Shown here one piece after another: positions 60,335-64,000 of a stretch of DNA of 64,000 bases. Every line of letters starts with the position of its first letter. Position 1 is the stretch's first letter. The stretch is from Bacteroidales bacterium (GTDB lineage: Bacteria; Bacteroidota; Bacteroidia; Bacteroidales; P3): contig JAGBOF010000010.1 in assembly GCA_017633985.1 (NCBI GenBank), positions 1 to 64,000 of the forward strand, given 5' to 3'. The translations under genes and the position numbers were made by a program. Below the pieces are notes generated by a model that ran no database searches, was not told where the DNA came from, and was given only the letters and a program-made list of their open reading frames with translations.

Positions 60335-60766
60335 ATGAGGTGTAATATAAATAAAAGAATATGGTTGTTTGCGGTGTTGTTGTTGCAATTGGTAAGCGTC
60401 AGTTCGCAAACCTCGGAATTTATAGGAACTATGACAACCGAAGATGTGCGCCGCGACAACATAAAAGTTAAGGTTATTGAAAATGGCGGGTATGTCAGCG
60501 GGACTATTTATTCTATGCGTGTGTCGAAACATCTGGATATTACCGTTGATGTGGATATTGATTCCCTTACATTGACAAAAAACGGAAACAAAAAGATAAT
60601 TACCGGTAAAAATATTGTTCCCCATGTGAACGGTAAGAAGATTGAGAGAATTAAAGTCAATGATTTTTACGGTATTATAGAGAATAACAAACTTAATTTC
60701 AAGACTTCTTTCGGTAAAAAGAAGATGCAATACAGCGGAGTAAAGCATACTGTCAGCGGTACATAG
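60335..60766 (+). CDS. small secreted beta-rich protein, calycin-like
   Basis: A 143-residue protein with a signal peptide (LFAVLLLQLVSVSSQ). The mature part alternates hydrophobic and polar residues in repeated strands (EFIGTMTTEDVRRDNIKVKV, GYVSGTIYSMRVSKHLDITV, DSLTLTKNGNKKIITGKNIV), in the manner of small calycin-like beta-barrels in Bacteroidota. No catalytic motif is apparent. It converges on the ompA-like gene with 30 bp between. Confidence 0.65.
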   Translation: MRCNINKRIWLFAVLLLQLVSVSSQTSEFIGTMTTEDVRRDNIKVKVIENGGYVSGTIYSMRVSKHLDITVDVDIDSLTLTKNGNKKIITGKNIVPHVNGKKIERIKVNDFYGIIENNKLNFKTSFGKKKMQYSGVKHTVSGT

Positions 60767-60796
60767 CCGCAAGGGCGTACTGCGCAGCATGCAGTG

Positions 60797-62002
60797 TTAC
60801 ATTTCCGTGATTGTAAATTCCACACGTCTGTTTTTGGCTCTGCCTTCGTCGGTTTTGTTATCCGCAATAGGATGTTGGGCTCCGTAACCGCGGTATTTCA
60901 AACGTTTTTTGTCAATGCCCCGCGATATAAGATAGTCATAAACAGCTTTGGCGCGTTCTTGCGAAAGTTTTTCGTTATATTTGTCCTTGCCTTTATTGTC
61001 CGTGTGCCCCGAAAGCTCTATTTTCATTGACGGATTCTCTTTTAACAAATTTGTGAGGTTTAATAAAGCCACGTAGGATTGAGGTAAAAGTACGCTTTTA
61101 TCAAAATCAAAGAAAATATTCTCCAAAACTACCGTTTTACCGACGGAATATTCTTCTTTTTCTTCGTTTGTAACGCTGATATCATTCTCTTCGATTGCTT
61201 TATCAGAGCAAGTAAGGCAGTAAAGCTCCACATCGTCGATATAATAATACGCACCCGGTAAAATATTTTGCGTATTGCGGGGATCAATATGGTTACTTTG
61301 TTCTTCGGGATAGAAATTACCGATAGTCAAATACCTTTCACCGCCTTGGGCAACGAATGTGCCTTCCACCTTTTGCCAATTCTCCGTATCAAAAAGCGGA
61401 TTGTCAAAATTATTAACCACTTGCGGTTTGTAGAATGTTGCAATTACCTGACGGATTCCCGAAGGCAATATCCTGACTTGGTTATCCGTCAACATTTGGC
61501 GTGTAGTATCTTCAATGCGGTACGATGTAAACAAACCGCCGAGCGTAGCCACCGCACCTTTTGAATATTCGCTCAAAGAAACATAAAAACTTAACTTATA
61601 TGTTTCGCCTTTTTGCAATTCTCTTTTCAGTTCTGTCTGAATATATTCGCGGTAATCGGTCAATGAACAGTATATTCCTACCATTGATTCGCCCGTACGC
61701 GGCATTTGTATACCGAGTTTGTTTTTCGGCACATGGCATTGTTTGCCTCCGCAGTTGTTGTAATAATCCGAAGAACCGTGCGAAGGTTGCCACCAAGCAT
61801 CCACTTCGTCCATAATGCCGTAAGGATCTATTCTTTGCGGACATGAAGAATGTGACTCAAAGGAAGGATTGTATATCAAGTTGCTGTCATTGTCCAAAGC
61901 ATATATTTGTCCGACTGTATTGTCTGTTTGGCAATGTACATTGTATGTTTGCCACAGCGGGATAACAAATAAAAGCAATATTTTCTTATTTATATGAATC
62001 AT
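60797..62002 (-). CDS. OmpA family protein
   Basis: A 401-residue envelope protein with a signal peptide (LLFVIPLWQTYNVHCQ). The N-terminal part (about 28-255, NLIYNPSFESHSSCPQRIDP, YKLSFYVSLSEYSKGAV, AYYIDDVELYCLTCSDKA) resembles a carbohydrate-binding-like jelly-roll. The C-terminal OmpA domain (about 280-400) has LSGHTDNKGKDKYNEKLSQE, RAKAVYDYLISRGI and KNRRVEFTI, the peptidoglycan-binding pattern. It probably links the outer membrane to the cell wall. Confidence 0.92.
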   Translation of the reverse strand: MIHINKKILLLFVIPLWQTYNVHCQTDNTVGQIYALDNDSNLIYNPSFESHSSCPQRIDPYGIMDEVDAWWQPSHGSSDYYNNCGGKQCHVPKNKLGIQMPRTGESMVGIYCSLTDYREYIQTELKRELQKGETYKLSFYVSLSEYSKGAVATLGGLFTSYRIEDTTRQMLTDNQVRILPSGIRQVIATFYKPQVVNNFDNPLFDTENWQKVEGTFVAQGGERYLTIGNFYPEEQSNHIDPRNTQNILPGAYYYIDDVELYCLTCSDKAIEENDISVTNEEKEEYSVGKTVVLENIFFDFDKSVLLPQSYVALLNLTNLLKENPSMKIELSGHTDNKGKDKYNEKLSQERAKAVYDYLISRGIDKKRLKYRGYGAQHPIADNKTDEGRAKNRRVEFTITEM

Positions 62003-62070
62003 CTTTACTTTTTTCTTTAATTATATGCTGTATTCTGAATTTTATATGCCGTATCTTTGTAATGAATACC

Positions 62071-62928
62071 TCATAAAGTCAGCCATTGTACGTTTTCTGT
62101 TTTTCTGAACCATGTCATCTGCCGTTTTGCATACTGTCTGGTGTGGATTTTTATTAATTCTACGGCTTGGTCAAACGATATTTTGTTGTCGAAATAATCA
62201 AACAGTTCCCTGTAACCCACAGTAGACAGAGCGGGAAGTGATTTAAAAGGAATAAGACTGCGGACTTCTTCCGTTAAACCATCTTTTATCATAATATCCG
62301 TGCGTTTGTTTATCCTCTCTGTCAGTTCCTCACGGCTGCGTTGCAGACCTATTATTTTAATATCGAAATTCCGCACAGTATTTTCATTCTTACGGAAAGA
62401 GGAAAACGGTTTTCCCGTCAGCCGTATCACTTCCAATGCACGCAGTACACGTCTTGGATTTTGCTTATCAACTTCTGCGTAATACTTTTCATCTTTGGCT
62501 TTAAGTTCTTCGAGTAATATTTCAAGGCCTTTGCTTTTTAATTCACCGTTAAGCGTATTGCGCAGATCCGTAGGGGTATCCGGCATATCGTCAATGCCGT
62601 TTATTACCGCATTTATGTACATTCCGCTGCCGCCGCAGAGGATTACGTCATCGTATTTGGTAAACAGTTGATTGATTACGGCTATTGCTTCTTTTTCATA
62701 GCGTGCTGCGTTGTAGTTCTCCGTAATTGACCACGATGCAATCAGATGATGCTTCACAGAACTTAATTCTTCTTCACTCGGACGTGCAACACCGATATTC
62801 ATTTCTTTGAATATCTGGCGTGAATCGGCAGAAACAATCTCGGTATTTAGCTTTTTAGCCAAGTCAATGGCATAAGCCGTTTTGCCGCTTGCCGTTGCAC
62901 CTATTACCGTATAAAGAGTTTTTCGCAT
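62071..62928 (-). CDS. miaA: tRNA dimethylallyltransferase
   Basis: A 285-residue enzyme with P-loop VIGATASGKTAYAIDLAKKL, IVSADSRQIFKEMNIGVARP, CGGSGMYINAVINGIDDMPD and NPRRVLRALEVIRLTGKPFS, all MiaA hallmarks. It adds dimethylallyl to A37 of tRNAs reading UNN codons. The C-terminus is short (RQYAKRQMTWFRKTENVQWL) as in other Bacteroidota. The window has a second A37-modifying gene (tsaC-like). Confidence 0.95.
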   Translation of the reverse strand: MRKTLYTVIGATASGKTAYAIDLAKKLNTEIVSADSRQIFKEMNIGVARPSEEELSSVKHHLIASWSITENYNAARYEKEAIAVINQLFTKYDDVILCGGSGMYINAVINGIDDMPDTPTDLRNTLNGELKSKGLEILLEELKAKDEKYYAEVDKQNPRRVLRALEVIRLTGKPFSSFRKNENTVRNFDIKIIGLQRSREELTERINKRTDIMIKDGLTEEVRSLIPFKSLPALSTVGYRELFDYFDNKISFDQAVELIKIHTRQYAKRQMTWFRKTENVQWLTL

Positions 62929-63029
62929 AAAGTGATATTACCGTTTACTGATAAATGATTTTAATCCGTTATTATTACTTGCTGTTGCACCGTTAAGTGT
63001 TTTTATGCAGCCGTATTGTTTTGATTTTG

Positions 63030-63037
63030 CAAAGATA
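63030..63037 (-). promoter_or_regulatory. -7 box TATCTTTG of miaA
   Basis: Minus-strand TATCTTTG lies about 100 bp before the miaA start codon. The remaining 62929-63213 gap shows nothing else that I can name. Confidence 0.45.
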
Positions 63038-63213
63038 CGGATTATTTTTATAAAAATCTGCTGCTTTAGGGAGAATTATGACCGTGTGCGGTGGTTATTT
63101 TGTTGATAAATTGTCTGTTTGCAATGAATTTGTCTTTACAAAAAGTCACAACAATCAATTTTTGTTATATAAAAGTTTGACTTGATGATGTTTTAAGAGG
63201 GTGTTTACGGTTT

Positions 63214-63753
63214 CTATCTGCCGCAATTGCAGGGATGGTCTTTTCTTATCTTCGCAGCGGGAAAAATTTGCTTGATTGCTTTTTGCTCTTTACGCGTCAT
63301 AAGTATTGCACGCAAGTCAAGAAATTTCAGAGGCAATGATTTAAAGCTTTCAGAGAACTTCCTAATTTGATTATCCCATAAAATAAGCGTATCAATCGGC
63401 AGAAAAGCCATTTCTTCGGGCAACTCGGTTAAATAATTCTGTGCAAAATTGACGTAATGCAGCTTTTTAAGTTCCCCGATTGCCGCAGGAATTTCTTTAA
63501 TTGAGTTACGGGACAAATCCAACCGCTCAAGATTTTTCATTTGCAATATTTCCTGCGGAAATTCCTTCAAATGCTGCTTTTTTAAAGTTAAAGAAATAAC
63601 GCTGTCAGGCTGTTTCATTGCCTGCTCAAGCGAAAAGAAAGTATGCATGCCGCCGTTTGCCGTACTGTCTTGGCTGTATACATTAATATATATTAATAAT
63701 GTACATACAAAACCCAAATTTACAGAAACCTTATGCCAAAATCTTTTTTGCAT
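63214..63753 (-). CDS. secreted leucine-rich repeat protein
   Basis: A 179-residue protein with a signal peptide (LGFVCTLLIYINVYSQ) and about four leucine-rich repeats (LTLKKQHLKEFPQEILQ, MKNLERLDLSRNSIKEIPAA, LKKLHYVNFAQNYLTELPEE, IDTLILWDNQIRKFSESF) of the plant/RI type LxxLxLxxNxIxxIP. It ends KDHPCNCGR. LRR proteins commonly bind other proteins. The first bases overlap the end of ribF by 23 bp, suggesting coupling. Confidence 0.8.
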   Translation of the reverse strand: MQKRFWHKVSVNLGFVCTLLIYINVYSQDSTANGGMHTFFSLEQAMKQPDSVISLTLKKQHLKEFPQEILQMKNLERLDLSRNSIKEIPAAIGELKKLHYVNFAQNYLTELPEEMAFLPIDTLILWDNQIRKFSESFKSLPLKFLDLRAILMTRKEQKAIKQIFPAAKIRKDHPCNCGR

Positions 63754-64000
63754 CGGTTATATCAGTTTGCATTTGTGCGGTCAAATCCTCAATGTTTGCG
63801 AATTTAATTTCCTCACGCAGAAAATCAATGAATTTAACCGTTATCTCTTTGCCGTAAATGTCGCCTTTAAAATCAATGATATGCGTTTCTATGGTCGTGT
63901 TTTGTGCATTGAAGGTAGGATTATTGCCTATATTTGTTACGGAATCATATTCCGTGCCGTCAATAACGGTTCTTGTCGCATAAACTCCCTGTTTTGGTAC
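63731..64000 (-). CDS. ribF: bifunctional riboflavin kinase/FAD synthetase RibF, C-terminal part
   Basis: Eighty-nine codons before the TAA at 63731-63733, open to the window edge. The readable residues PKQGVYATRTVIDGTEYDSV, TNIGNNPTFNAQNTTIETHI and IDFKGDIYGKEITVKFIDFL match the riboflavin kinase domain, including the GxYA and NIGxNPTF substrate motifs. RibF makes FMN and FAD, following the ribH product. The N-terminal FAD synthetase half lies outside the window. Confidence 0.92.
   Translation of the reverse strand, partial: VPKQGVYATRTVIDGTEYDSVTNIGNNPTFNAQNTTIETHIIDFKGDIYGKEITVKFIDFLREEIKFANIEDLTAQMQTDITDAKKILA

Noticed and set aside
1..64000. tRNA, rRNA or transposase genes
   Set aside because: I looked for tRNA TPsiC-like segments in the gaps, rRNA motifs and DDE or HUH transposase motifs in translated frames and found none; a covariance search was not possible.

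Overview
The window comes from the chromosome of an anaerobic member of the Bacteroidota, most likely Bacteroidales. The evidence is an AT-rich sequence, TTTG-N(19-23)-TAnnTTTG promoters, near absence of Shine-Dalgarno sites, a protease with a type IX secretion C-terminal domain, an S46 dipeptidyl-peptidase, a NusB with a long N-terminal extension, BatA-like and DUF3078 proteins, a HydF hydrogenase maturase, and an L-fucose pathway typical of gut species. No rRNA, tRNA, CRISPR array, integrase or transposase was seen.

Layout. 1-1.6 kb: a ribosomal peptide cassette on the minus strand, made of a Tat-leader precursor with twelve cysteines spaced CXXX and a radical SAM maturase cut by the window edge, preceded by a rod-like structured RNA. 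1.6-2.9 kb: MATE transporter. 3.3-6.8 kb: nusB, DUF1573 lipoprotein, yajC, ybbR-like, coaE. 6.8-8.6 kb: secreted serine protease and a tiny lipoprotein. 8.8-16.5 kb: housekeeping genes (manC, asnS, rpoN, membrane protein, M23/LysM peptidase, ribH, fmt, HU). 17-20.2 kb: acyl-CoA dehydrogenase with its electron-transfer flavoprotein. 20.4-27.7 kb: split transketolase with a VWA protein between its halves, then fucI, fucA and a sugar kinase. 27.7-37.5 kb: Pif1-like helicase, then a mostly minus-strand block (PPTase, FKBP, DPP7-type S46 peptidase, Sel1 protein, kdsA, DUF3078) and one plus-strand RHH gene. 37.6-48 kb: BatA-like protein, DUF5362-like protein, pepE, tsaC-like, aqpZ, radA, a DUF4810/GNA1162 lipoprotein pair, hydF and a 4-TM protein. 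48.1-64 kb: panC, ftcD, an orphan radical SAM gene, lpd, rfbC, recQ, a glycosyltransferase, fabG, a Cys/Met PLP enzyme, a BadF-type kinase, a small secreted protein, OmpA, miaA, an LRR protein and the end of ribF.

The most striking non-coding content is four families of short interspersed repeats. Family A (ten copies) has ACGCCGTT half-sites around a core with a 21-bp period. Family B (five copies, about 110 bp) has GC-rich inverted ends enclosing A/T runs. Family C is a TACGTAGTATGTAGTACG-like palindrome, with one copy in frame inside a PPTase gene. Family D consists of arms of TTGGATATTGG-like repeats. Most sit at operon boundaries, and several supply stop codons or 5' leaders to neighbouring genes. 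Separately, an identical 30-nt hairpin begins exactly at the stop codon of both the acyl-CoA dehydrogenase and etfB genes.

Taken together the genes suggest a peptide- and host-glycan-using anaerobe: secreted protease plus DPP, histidine degradation by FtcD, fucose catabolism, flavin-based electron transfer and hydrogenase maturation. All function calls rest on reading motifs; no database search was run.
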